Assembly (NCBI RefSeq): GCF_003255815.1
Contig: NC_037670.1
Span: 66,247,064 to 66,311,063 of the forward strand
Length of the DNA stretch: 64,000 nucleotides
From: Theropithecus gelada
Taxonomy: Eukaryota; Chordata; Mammalia; Primates; Cercopithecidae
Reading direction: 5' to 3'
Part shown: positions 32,478-42,689 of the stretch, piece after piece
Numbering within the stretch: position 1 is the stretch's first letter
How the letters are laid out: the number at the start of each line of letters is the position of its first letter
Translations under genes and position numbers: made by a program
The notes under the pieces: model-generated
Seen by the model: the letters and a program-made list of their open reading frames with translations, nothing else
Told to the model about the DNA's origin: nothing
Databases searched by the model: none

Positions 32478-33739
32478 AAACAGGAAGAACAAAGGCGTAT
32501 TTTATGCATTTTTTCTCTTGTCGAAAAATAAATGGAAGAAAAGGAAGACATAGAGGGAAGGTGAGGTGGAGGAGGGAGGAATGGGGTGAATGAGAAATTG
32601 TATTTGTAGGCAGATTTCTAATAGGGGTGAGGCTGGAGAATGAGATCCCTGCCACCGAGCCCTCCCATCAGGTGGCTGGCTGTGAGGAAAGACTTCAGAG
32701 CAGTCAGGGGTCAGATAGGATCTCAGTTCCTCGCAGGGCGCTGGACACGCTGCCTCCACCACTGGAGTTCACTAACTCTGGAAAGTACAGAAGCCTTCAC
32801 TGCAGAATGGAGATGGTGGTAGCACCTCAGCCAGGGAGTTTGAGGCTTAACCCAGGTGATCAAAGGACAAGGCTGTGTTAAAATTCAGAGCACCATGAAC
32901 CCATTGGTCAACTTCAGATAGAATGAAAAGTGGAAAGTTGAAATGGAATCAAGAAGAGCAAGCAAAGAGCAGTTGTAGCTGGTGGAAACGGGGCAGAGGT
33001 GGGTGTACGGAAAGGTAGGAGAATGGGGAGAGAAGCAAAACATTGGATAAATAACAGAATTACAAAAGAAATGGAGCCTTTCCTGAGGTGGGGGAGTGAA
33101 GGCACGGATGAGAGGGCAGGGCAGTGCAGGACAAGAGGAGGAAATGTAGGATCAGGAGAGAGGGAGGGAAAGGAAAGCTCAGGAGATGGGAAGAGGGGAC
33201 CAGCACATGTGAGTCCGGGAAAGTTGGACTGCCAAGGGTTCGGAAATGGCATGAGTAATAAGGACACATGTTATCTGGTTTGAGACAGAGAGTGATGCCA
33301 TTAAAGGGGATGCCCAGTGCTGAGAGAGAGGAACAAAGATAGCTTTGATGAGAGAGGAGCTGGGAAAGGAGCAGATGGGCAGCCAGAGTGGGAGGGCAGG
33401 GGCCTGTGACAGGGATGGCTGTGGGTGGGTGACTGGCAGGGAAAAGGAAGTGAGCTCAGGTTTCCTGGCAAGGAGACATGCTTCTCAGAGGATGAGCTGC
33501 CTGAATCAAGCCATTAACAGCTGCCAAGTGATTCCAGCAGACAGTATGCCTCTTTCAATTGGATTTCATATCCGTGAGTAATGAGCTGGGCCACATCTTT
33601 CCATGCTTCAAAAGATGAAGGTTGCTTCATTTTAAGCTGCTCAGTTACATCCTTTCGGAAGGAAATTTCAAACCAAGGAGTTTCCTTCACTTTTTGTTTC
33701 TGAAAGGAAAGCATCTAGTAATAAATTTTTACATTTCCC
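32478..33739. other. Unrecognised, with two purine-rich stretches
   Basis: About 1.26 kb of moderate GC. Stretches at 32530-32600 and 33000-33215 are strongly G+A-rich on the plus strand ('gatcaggagagagggagggaaaggaaag'). Frames up to 117 codons exist on both strands because of the purine bias. None has a recognisable domain. Confidence 0.45.
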
Positions 33740-33925
33740 CCAAACCTGGGAGAAAGGGTGGGGGGTGGTGAGGGATAAAAAGCTACACGTTGGGTACAGT
33801 GTACACTGCTTAGGTGATGGGTGCACCAAAATCTCAGAAATCACCACTAAAGAACTTATTCATGTGATCAAACACCACCTGTTTCCCAAAAACCTATTGA
33901 AATAAAAAATATAAAATTTGAAAAA
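33740..33925 (+). mobile_element. LINE-1 3' tail, severely truncated
   Basis: Last ~185 bp of an L1PB-type 3'UTR: 'gggataaaaagctacacgttgggtacagtgtacactgcttaggtgatgggtgcaccaaaatctcag' ... 'cctattgaaataaaaaa' with an A-rich end. Confidence 0.92.
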
Positions 33926-34331
33926 AAATATTTAAAATTAATCAGAAGATTTTCACAGTTGGACTTTGGAGAAGCTTTAATGTCAGCTGGTTTTGAAATG
34001 TCACATTTACTTACTCTACAGTTGTTCCTGGGCCCATGAAAATAGCAATGTATCTTAGCATTTGTGGCTATAGTGAGGGAAATAGTCCCAGTGCAGATAC
34101 TTTTCTAGAAAACAGAAGGAACTGAAAGGGGGCAAAGGTCAGTCAGTGATAGAAAAGTGTTCTAGAAAGCTTAAATCTATTTCTCCAAGAGTCCAGAATT
34201 TAGGAAGTAGTGCTTGGGAAAGCAAAGTCTTTTCATATACCTGATAGCCATTTGTATATATTTTTGGAGAGATGTCTATTCACGTTATTTCTTCATTGGG
34301 TACCATATATTCAAGTCTCATATTGTTTTGT
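33926..34331. other. No recognised element
   Basis: AT-rich sequence, nothing recognised. Confidence 0.4.
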
Positions 34332-35377
34332 TTTGTTTGTTTGTTTTTATTATACTTTATGTTCTAGGGTACATGTGCACAATGTGCAGGTTTGTTACAT
34401 ATGTATACATGTGCCATGTTGATGTGCTACACCCGTTAACTCATCATTTACGTTAGGTATATCTCCTAACGCTATCCCTCCCCCCTGCCCCCCCCCCACA
34501 ACAGGCCACGGTGTGTGATATTCCCCTTCCTGTGTCCAAGTGTTCTCACTGTTCAATTCCCACCTATGAGTGAGAATATGTGGTGTTTGGTTTTCTGTTC
34601 TTGTGATAGTTGACTGAGAATGATGGTATCCAGCTGCATCCATGTCGCTACAAAGGACATGCAGTCATCCTTTTTTATGGCTGTATAGTATTCCATGGTG
34701 TATATGTGTCACATTTTCTTAATCCAGTCTATCATTGATGTACATTTGGGTTTTATGGGCTGTTTGGTCTTTTGTTGCTGTTGTTGCTTTACTATTGAAT
34801 TGCAGGAGTTTCCTTACATATTGTAGATATTAATTCCTTATTAGATATGAGGCTTACAAATATTTTCCCCCATTCTGTAGATTATCACTCTGCTAATTAT
34901 TCTTTGCTGTGCAGAAAGTTCATAGTTTGATGTAGCCCTCTTTGTCTATTTTTGCATTTGTTGTTTCTGCTTTCGGTGTCAGACACATGAAATCATTGCC
35001 AAGACCAATGTCGTGAAGCTTTCCCCCTATGTTTTCTTCCAGAAGTTTTATAGTTTCAGATCTTACATTTAAATTTTACATTTTGAGTTGATTTTTGTCC
35101 ATCAGGTAAGAGAGGGGTCCAATTTCTTTCCTTTGCATATATATCCAGTTTTCCTAGCACCACGTTGAAGAGACCATCCTTTCTATGTATTTTTGTCACT
35201 GTTGTCAAAGACCAGCTGACCATATATACGTAAATTTATTTCTGGGATTTCTACTCTGTTCCGTTTGTCTAGATGTCTTTACACCAGTGGTATATATGTT
35301 TTGAGATTAGGAAGTGTGATGCCTTCAGCTTTGTTTTTCTTTCTCAATATTGTTTTGGCTAGTCAGGATCTTTTGTA
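34332..35377 (-). mobile_element. LINE-1 tail joined to older L1 ORF2
   Basis: Minus-strand L1. 34332-34760 is an L1PA-like 3' end ('tttattatactttatgttctagggtacatgtgcacaatgtgcagg', 'tcattgatgtacatttgggttt'). After 34760 the sequence jumps about 0.4 kb upstream in ORF2 ('attgaattgcaggagtttccttacatattg', 'ggtccaatttctttcctttgcatatatatccag') and is more diverged. It is either one copy with an internal deletion or two L1s abutting. The element resumes at 37663-37740 after a plus-strand L1 insertion. Confidence 0.82.
34481..34498 (+). repeat. C-rich run in the L1 3'UTR
   Basis: Long C runs ('cccccctgccccccccccc') at the polypurine (G-rich on the L1 sense strand) tract of the minus-strand L1 3'UTR, a known feature of L1 3'UTRs. 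Confidence 0.7.
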
Positions 35378-37280
35378 AGCAACTTCAGCAAAGTCTCAGG
35401 ATACAAAATAAATGTGTAAAAATCATAAGCATTCTTATATACCAGTAACAGACAAACAGAGTGCCAAATCATGAATGAACTCCCATTCACAATACCTTCA
35501 AAGACAATAAAATACCTAGGAATCCAACTTACAAGGGATGTAAAGGACCTCTTCAAGGAGAACTACAAACCACTGCTCAGTGAAATAAAAGAGGACACAA
35601 ACAAATGGAAGAACATACCATGCTCATGGAGAGGAAGAATCAATATTGTGAAAATGGCCATACTACCCAAGGTAATTTATAGATTCAATGCCATACCCAT
35701 TAAGCTACCAATGACTTTCTTCACAGAATTGGAAAAAACTGCTTTAAAGTTCATATGGAACCAAAAAAGACCCTGCATTGCCAAGATAATCCTAAGCCAA
35801 AAGAACAAAGCTGGAGGCATCATGCTACCTGACTTCAAACTATACTACAAGGCTACAGTAACCAAAACAGCATGATATTGGTACCAAAACAGAGATATAG
35901 ACCAATGGAACAAAACAGAGCCCTCAGAAATAATACCACACATCTACAGCCATCTGATCTTTGACAAACCTGACAAACACAAGAAATGGGGAAAGGATTC
36001 CCTATTTAATAAATGGTGCTGGGAAAATTAGTTAGCCATAAGTAGACAGCTGAAACTGGATCCTTTCCTTACTCCTTATATGAAAATTAATTCAAGATGG
36101 ATTAGAGACTTAAATGTTAGACCTAAAGCCATAAAAACCCTAGAAGAAAACCTAAGTAATACCATTCAGGACATAGGTATGGGCAAGAACTTCATGTCTG
36201 AAACACCAAAAGCAACGGCAACAAAAGCCAAAATGGACAAATGGGATCTAATTAAACCAAGGAGCTTCTGCACAGCAAAAGAAACTACCATCAGAGTGAA
36301 CAGGCAACCTACAGAATGGGAGAAAATTTTTCGCAATCTACTCATCTGACAAAGGGCTAATACCAGAACCTACAAAGAACTCAAACAAATTTACAAGAAA
36401 AAATCAAACAACCACATCAAAAAGTGGGCAAAGGATATGAACAGACATTTCTCAAAAGAAGACATGCATACAGCCAACAGACACATGAAAAAATGCTCAT
36501 CATCACTGGCCATCAAAGAAATGCAAATCAAAACCACAATGAGATACCATCTCACACCAGTTAGAATGGCAATCATAAAAAGTCAGGAAACAACAGGTGC
36601 TGGAGAGGATGTGTAGAAATAGGAACACTTTTACACTGTTGGTGGGATTGTAAACTGGTTCAACAATTGTGGAAAACAGTATGGCGATTCCTCAGGATCT
36701 AGAACTAGAAATACCATATGACCCAGCCATCCCATTACTGGGTATATACCCAAAGGATTATAAATCATGCTACTATAAAGACACATGCACACGTATGTTT
36801 ATTGTGGCACTATTCACAATAGCAAAGACTTGGAATCAACCCAAATGTCCATCAGTGACAGACTGGATTAAGAAAATGTGGCACATATACACCATGGAAT
36901 ACTATGCAGCCATAAAAAAGGATGAGTTTGTGTCCTTTGTAGGGACATGGATGCAGCTGGAAACCATCATTCTCAACAAACTATCACAGGAACAGAAAAC
37001 CAAACACCACATAGTTTCACTCATAGGTGGGAATTAAACAATGAGATCACTTGGACTCTGGAGGGGGAACATCACACACTGGGGTCTATTATGGGGATGG
37101 GGGAGTGGGGACGTATGGCAGTGGGAGTTACACCTGATGTAAATGATGAGTTGATGGGTGCTGATGAGTTGGTGGGTGCAGCACACCAACATGGCACAGG
37201 TATACGTATGTAACAAAACTGCACGTTGTGCACATGTACCCTAGAACTTAAAGTATAATAATAAAAAAAAAAGAAAAGAA
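35378..37280 (+). mobile_element. LINE-1 (L1PA-type), 5'-truncated
   Basis: About 1.9 kb of primate L1 covering the later ORF2 and 3'UTR, from 'cttcagcaaagtctcaggatacaaaat' to 'gcacatgtaccctagaacttaaagtataataataaaaaaa'. Long frame pieces survive (134, 89 and 122 codons at 35471-35875, 36080-36349 and 36669-37037), the best-preserved ORF2 in the window, but frameshifts and stops separate them, so it is inactive. Inserted in the minus-strand L1, and followed directly by a second L1 tail. Confidence 0.95.
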
Positions 37281-37282
37281 AG

Positions 37283-37660
37283 AGAAAATGTGGCACATAT
37301 ACACCATGGAATACTATGCAGCCATAAAAAAGGATGAATTCATGTCCTTTGTAGGGACATGGATGCAGCTGGAAACCATCATTCTGAGCAAACTATTGCA
37401 AGAACAGAAAACCAAACATGGCATGTTCTCACTCATAGGTGGGAGTTGAACAATGAGATCACTCAGACACAGGAAGGTGAACATCACACACCGGGGCCTA
37501 TTGTGGGGTGGGGAGAGGGCAGAGGGATAGCATTAGGAGATATACCTAATATAAATGATGAGTTAAGGGTGCAGCACACCAACATGGCACATGTATACAT
37601 ATGTAACAAACCTGCACATTGTGCACATGTACCCTAGAATTTAAAGTATAATTTAAAAAA
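37283..37660 (+). mobile_element. Second L1PA 3' tail in tandem
   Basis: Begins 'agaaaatgtggcacatatacaccatgg', a point also found at 36871 in the preceding L1 (offset 412 bp), and runs to its own 3' end 'gtaccctagaatttaaagtataatttaaaaaaa'. It differs at many sites from the first tail (e.g. 'gagcaaactattgcaagaac' against 'aacaaactatcacaggaac'), so it is a diverged copy rather than an exact duplicate. Confidence 0.93.
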
Positions 37661-37662
37661 AG

Positions 37663-37740
37663 AAGAATTTTAGAATTGTTGCATCTATTTCTGAACAAAA
37701 TCCCATTGAAATTTTGATAAGGATTACATTGAATCTGCAT
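37663..37740 (-). mobile_element. Continuation of interrupted minus-strand L1
   Basis: 'gaattttagaattgttgcatctatttctg ... ccattgaaattttgataaggattacattgaatctgc' is reverse ORF2 sequence that follows, in consensus order, the segment ending at 35377. Confidence 0.72.
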
Positions 37741-38560
37741 TAAGGAAACGCAAATCAAAATCACAATGAGATAGAACTTTATACTTGTTAGGGTAGCTAT
37801 TTTATATATTATATACTATTTTATATATAATATATATTTATATTACATAAATATAAATATATATTTATCATTATATTGTATATATAATATAATGATAAAT
37901 ATTAGCAAGAATGTGGAATTGGTACCCATGCCCACTTTTGGTGGTAATATAGAATGGTTCAGTTGCTATGAAAAACAGCATGAAAATCCCTCAAAAAGTG
38001 AAAAACAGCACTACCATATGATCCATCAATCTCCCTTCTGGATATGTACTGAAAATAATGGAAATAAACATCTTGAAGAGGTATTTGCACTTCCATATTC
38101 ATGACAACATTATTCACAACAGCCAAGATGTGGACACCACCTAAGGGTCCACCAATGGAGGAATGGATAAAGAAAATGTAGTACACACAGAATGCAGTAC
38201 TATTCAGCCTTAAAATAGAAGGAAATTCTGCCATCTGGATTTGGATAAACCTGGAGGACAAGATGATAAATGAAATAAGCCTGTCATAGAACGACGAATA
38301 TAGAACATATATGATGTATCTAAAATAGTAAAACCCAGGAAGCAGAGAATGGTTGCCAGGGCCTGGAGGGATAAGGAAATTTGGAGATGCTACTCAATGG
38401 ATTATAAAGTTTCCATTGAGTAAGACGAATAAGTTTTAGAGATCTGCTCTACAACGTGTTGCTTATAGTTAATAATATTGCATTGTATACTTAACGTTTT
38501 GTTAAGAGAGCAAGCCTCATGTTAAATATTCTTACCACATACACAAAAAACGATGTTAAA
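37741..38560 (+). mobile_element. LINE-1 3' end (L1MA/L1MB-like)
   Basis: Plus strand: 'ggaaacgcaaatcaaaatcacaatgagatag', a 110-bp AT-rich insertion, then 'gtttgcacttccatattcatgac'-type ORF2 end, 'ggaatggataaagaaaatgtagtacac', 'ccaggaagcagagaatggttgccagggcctggag' and the 3'UTR to about 38560. No intact frame. Confidence 0.88.
37797..37910. repeat. AT-rich microsatellite with a 17-bp hairpin
   Basis: Nearly pure A/T insertion in the L1. It contains a perfect inverted repeat: arm 37861-37877 (ATATTTATCATTATATT), 8-bp spacer, and complementary arm 37886-37902. Confidence 0.88.
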
Positions 38561-38947
38561 TTAGGGGTGTGGTATCTAAACAGGAATAACTTAACGAATG
38601 TAGAACAGAGTCTAAGTTTCTTTTACAAGTGAGCAATGTGGGAACTTGTATTTAGTTGTTATGAAAAGAGAGCTGCTGCTATGTGCATAAATGTCTGTTA
38701 TGTCTGCTGTTATTTGCATAAATACGGAGGAGGGCACATATCCTCCAGGACATTAGCTATGGACAACAGAATCATCAACTTACTGAAGCAAATGATGAAA
38801 CCCATACATGAAGAATACCTGGGGAAGTGTATATCCAGAAAGCTGGAGGTGGAAATGGAAGGACCATGGCCTGACTCATTCTAGCCTGATGAGTCGGTCA
38901 AGGCTAGCCTAGAATGTTTAGTATATTTTGGTTTTGCAGAATTGTAT
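38561..38947. other. No recognised element
   Basis: Apparently unique; an 82-codon frame (38636-38884) has no motif I recognise. Confidence 0.4.
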
Positions 38948-39068
38948 AAATTAGCTACTACGTGCTAAGTATTTTGCTAGGTGCTTAAGAGATGAAGTGA
39001 CACAATCCTTGCCAAAGACTTTATATAGTCCAGTAGAAAAGGGAATACCACTGAGTGTCTTAAATGAA
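38948..39068 (-). mobile_element. L2 LINE 3' fragment
   Basis: 'ctactacgtgctaagtattttgctaggtgcttaagagatgaagtgacacaatccttgcc ... tatagtccagtagaaaaggg' matches the reverse L2 3' end ('ctatgtgccaggcactgttctaggtgctggggatac ... acattctagtgggg'). Confidence 0.6.
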
Positions 39069-39164
39069 TGATGGAAACTCAGAGTGTACCTAAATCTAGA
39101 GGAGAGGATCTGCCCTGACCTGCAGGGTCATTTCTGCCTCTCAAAAGAGGCAGTGTCTACTAAA

Positions 39165-39350
39165 TGACTTTGATTGACAGCAAATCTGTGCCGGGCATTC
39201 TGTAGTAATCATTTAAGTCAATTCTTACAACATCCCTCTAAGGTGGATATTATGTCCCCCATTTTATCAAAGAGGAAACTCATCTCAAAAAAGTTTAATA
39301 ACTTACCCAAGATGACAGGGCTGGTAAGTGGTTTCAGTAAGAACTAGATC
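39165..39350 (-). mobile_element. MIR
   Basis: 'gtgccgggcattctgtagtaatcatttaagtcaattcttacaacatccctctaaggtggatattatgtcccccattttatcaaagaggaaactc' and 'cttacccaagatgacagggctggtaagtgg' are clear reverse MIR. Confidence 0.9.
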
Positions 39351-40675
39351 AGCTGGTTTAAGGACCATGCTTCTCCCTCTACATCTTAGCTACCTTGGTC
39401 CACAGAAAATTCTGGTTGAAGTTAGGTGGACGTGGAAGTGCTTAGAATGCCAGAGTGCACCTTTGGAGGAGAGAAACGTGGAAAAATTCAGTCCAGGATT
39501 ACTGTGCTGGCACTGATGGAGAAAAGGCCCTGCAGTAGTAGAAGAGTAGCTATGTCAGATGAGGACATGGGCATCCAGGATGCCCAAGCTCAGTGCAATG
39601 CAGTAGAGACAGTTAACCGGTCACTAGGAAAACACCCATCATCACTGGCTGAAAGGGTGGACCTCACGGGCTGGTTCACCAGAGACACTACAGCCATGGC
39701 TGAGATCAGTACCCATATCCTCCTTAGTCCACTCTTCCCCACAAAAAACTGTTAACAAACTAGGGGAACAAATGGTACTCAGCTTTGTTCGATTACATTG
39801 TTCTCTAAATGCCTGATTCATCCAATAAACCAAAAGCCTCTCCAAGGGAAAGAACTATACAATTAGTAGACTGAATCCGTATTACCTTGCAGAGGTAAAA
39901 GGGTTCAGAAGTGGTTCAGTGCAGTTTTTTGAATGCAACGAGGAACCACATTAGAGCAGAAGGATAAGACCACAAGTCATCAGAATGAGTGTTGTAACCT
40001 TGCCACCCTGCAGTCTCAATTTTTGGAAAGGCTGTTTGTCCTATAAATAGAAATTGGCTTTTCTTGAAGAAGGGTAGACTATTTGTTGACATGGTTCTTT
40101 GGAAAGATTTTACATCCAACTCTTGACCAGTGTTCTCTGTAGTCCAGAATAAAACTGGGAGTGTGCGGCTTCCTGAGGCATTTGATGAGGGAAGGAGTGG
40201 CCAGAACAAGTGCCCTCGAGGGAACTGCAAAGGGCCAAAGGCGACCAGATGTCCAGGTCTGGGTGGCTGAACATTTTGCAAGACCAAACTTTCTGCCACC
40301 ACTTTTCAGAGTAGCAGAAAAAAGAGTTTTCTTTTGGAATTTTTATATTTTTAGTTCTTTTTTTCAAGTGAAAATGGAATGACAACTTTGGTGGGGGAAC
40401 AAAAAGCATTTTCTCTCCACTGTTTTCTTACTTATGATTTTTTTTTCTATATTCTAGAAAAAAAAAAAAAGAATGAGTTGCAGTGTTTCAGAATCTGAAG
40501 GAAGTTTTCATTCCAAAGGTTGCAAGTGATTTGTAGATCTGTAAGGTTTCATTAGGAAAAAACACGTTATTTCGCTTATATTCCTAATAGAGAGTTTTAA
40601 TCCATCTTTAAAAAGTGTAGAAAGTTAGTAGGAGGAGTAAATATGCTTTTCAAGGCAAAGTAACCTCTAGTAGTC
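39351..40675. other. No recognised element
   Basis: About 1.3 kb of apparently single-copy sequence, with several 60-130 codon frames on both strands and no recognisable domain. An A-run lies at 40459-40471. Confidence 0.4.
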
Positions 40676-40830
40676 CCCGGCCCAAATGGGACTAGGGATT
40701 TTTGACAGATGAAAAATGAAGGTTCAGAGTGGAGAATGCCTTGTCCCAGAAGATTTAGCAAGACAGTGGTGGAACTTGTTGGGAGGCAGGTCCCTACCTG
40801 CCAGTTCAGGTCTCCCTCTGTGTAAGGCAG
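40676..40830 (-). mobile_element. Possible MIR fragment
   Basis: The reverse strand reads 'gtcttgctaaatcttctgggacaaggcattctcc ... cttcatttttcatctgtcaaaaatccc', similar to the MIR core. Diverged. Confidence 0.45.
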
Positions 40831-40971
40831 ATGCGTAAGATTTAGCTTCAGTCTCAGGCAATATCTCTTATTCTTTAGTGAAAAATTTGAAGAATGATAC
40901 AAATGTGTTTTTCTAGATTATAGGATAGAATTTGTATCATGATCTACCATTTTTCTACATTTAAGAGAGAA

Positions 40972-41240
40972 GGACTTCTTTAACAATCCAGTGGATAAGA
41001 TGATTCATTTTGTGGATACCAGTCAGCTGAATCTTTCCCCAGCCACACTTTCATCTTCCAATGGACTTATCAATGAAGTGGCCATGGTGGCAGGGATGGA
41101 AGTTATGCATGGACTCAGCAACATGGACTTCCATTCACCAAGGCTGACCTGGATATAGTCACTGGTGAGTGTCTAATCTGCCAACAGCAGAGACAAGCAC
41201 TGAGTCCCCAAGATGGCATCATTTCTGAGAGTGAACCGAT
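40972..41240 (+). mobile_element. ERVL-type internal (pol) fragment
   Basis: Matches, from memory, the HERVL/HERV16 pol region upstream of the integrase core: 'aacaatccagtggataagatgattcattttgtgg', 'ggccatggtggcagggatggaagttatgcatgg', 'aacatggacttccattcaccaaggctgacctgg'. Isolated 270-bp remnant with in-frame stops. No LTR flanks it; an old L1 follows. Confidence 0.68.
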
Positions 41241-41515
41241 GTTAAGAAAAATGTGCCACTACTTTGAAAACTTTGATAATTTTTCAAAAGCTTAAGGACA
41301 CACCTATTATAAAACTTAGTTATTTCACTCCTAAAGAAATCCCAAGAGAAAGGAAAATATGTTATACGTCTGGAAAGGTTTTTACATAAACATTAATAAA
41401 AGTTCTATTCATAATGGCTAGAAACTGAAAACAACTCAAATATTCATCAAGAAGTGAATGGATAAATTATAGTATATCCATAGAATAGATAATTCTCAGT
41501 ATTAAAAAGGAACAA

Positions 41516-41645
41516 ATTCTTCTTCTTCCTCCTCTTCCTCCTCTTCCTCCTCCTCCTCCTCTTCTCCTCCTCCTCCTCCTCCTTCTTCTTTCTCTTCCTC
41601 TTCTTCATCTTCTTTCTTCTTCTTCTTCCTCTTCCTCTTCCTCTT
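41516..41645. repeat. (TTC/CTC)n pyrimidine tract
   Basis: About 130 bp of TTC, CTC and TCT triplets with no purine on the plus strand. It ends at the poly-T of the adjacent minus-strand Alu and probably grew from the Alu tail (a GAA/GAG-type tail on the Alu sense strand). The minus strand reads as poly-Glu or Arg/Lys-rich frames, which are not genes. Confidence 0.92.
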
Positions 41646-41899
41646 CTTTTTTTTTTTTGAGACAGATTCTCCCTCTGCTGCCCAGGCTGGAATGCAGTGG
41701 CGCAATTTCGGCTCACTGCAACCTCTGCTTCCCGGGTTCAAGCGATTCTCTTGCTTCAGTCTCCTGAGTAGCTGGGACTACAGACGCCTGCCACCATGCC
41801 TGGCTAATTTTTTGTATTTTTAGTAGAGACAGGGTTTCACCATGTTAGCCAGGATGGTGTTGATCTCCTGATCTCGTGATCCGCCCACCTTGGCCCCCC
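41646..41899 (-). mobile_element. Alu, truncated at its 5' end
   Basis: Reverse-oriented Alu from 'ttttgagacagattctccctctgctgccc' to 'gatccgcccaccttggcccccc'. The final ~40 bp (Alu 5' start) is missing. 'gttagccaggatggtgttgatctcctgatctcg' is S/Y-like. Confidence 0.93.
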
Positions 41900-42245
41900 A
41901 CACAACATAGATAAATGTCAAAATCATTATGCTAGTTGAGAGAAACCTGATGCAAAAGAATATGTACTGTATGATTCTACTTATGTAAAATCTATAAAAG
42001 GCAAACTAATTTATAGTGACAAAAAAATCATAAGTTCAGTGACTGCCTGGGGCCTGGGGCAGAGGGAGAGATGAACTGCAAATCATGACAGAGAATATTC
42101 TGGGAATGATTAAAAGATTTGGGAGTTTGAATGTTGCAGTAGTTTCACAGAAATATACACTTGCCGAAACTCATACAAATGTGTACTTTAAATTCGTGCA
42201 TTAAAAAGAACACACAAATTACACCTCAGAAAAGATTAGGATCAT

Positions 42246-42689
42246 CTGCGCAATAGGAAAACATAAATTGAGACTGGCTCAAACATGATGGAATTTAATA
42301 TCACAGGGGGATCCAAAGCTGATATGGCAGCTCCACATTGTCTGCAGGGACCTACACTACCAGTGCCCTGTCAACATTTTGGCTCACGGTCATTTCTTTG
42401 TTTAAGGTACTACTATAACTATTCACGACATGCACGTTCCAGGCTGATGGCAAAAGGAGAGTGAAAGATAAACAGATTTGTGGCACGCCAAGTGTACTCT
42501 TTCTAATCAGCCTGTCTAGAGGTGCACATTTGCTTATGTCTTACTGGCGTGATTTTAGTCACACGTCAATACCTACCTGCAAGAGAGATTGGTGATCTGG
42601 TAGAAATCTCAGCTGAAAATTGTGATCTATTTTCAAAGAAAGTAAATACTTGGAGTTTCTGGCCATAGTAAGATTGTGTGGTTAAGAGT
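42246..42689. other. No confident call
   Basis: 'attgagactggctcaaacatgatggaatttaatatcaca' resembles the edge of an old repeat that I cannot name. A 70-codon minus frame has no motif. Confidence 0.35.

Larger units (their letters stand above)
41255..42245 (+). mobile_element. Old LINE-1 3' end, interrupted by TTC tract and Alu
   Basis: Plus-strand L1M pieces 41255-41515 ('ctattcataatggctagaaactgaaaacaactcaaatattcatcaag') and 41900-42245 ('catagataaatgtcaaaatcattatgctag', 'ttcagtgactgcctggggcctgggg', 'ttacacctcag'). Colinear across the pyrimidine tract and Alu. Confidence 0.82.

Noticed and set aside
32914..33283. 117-codon minus and 94-codon plus frames
   Set aside because: Purine/pyrimidine bias removes stop codons on both strands. 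No protein motif.
35471..37037. Three fairly long frames (134, 89, 122 codons)
   Set aside because: They are pieces of L1 ORF2 separated by stops and frameshifts, not a host gene or an active element.
41447..41741. Glu- and Arg/Lys-rich frames on the minus strand
   Set aside because: Translation of the TTC/CTC tract and the Alu tail.
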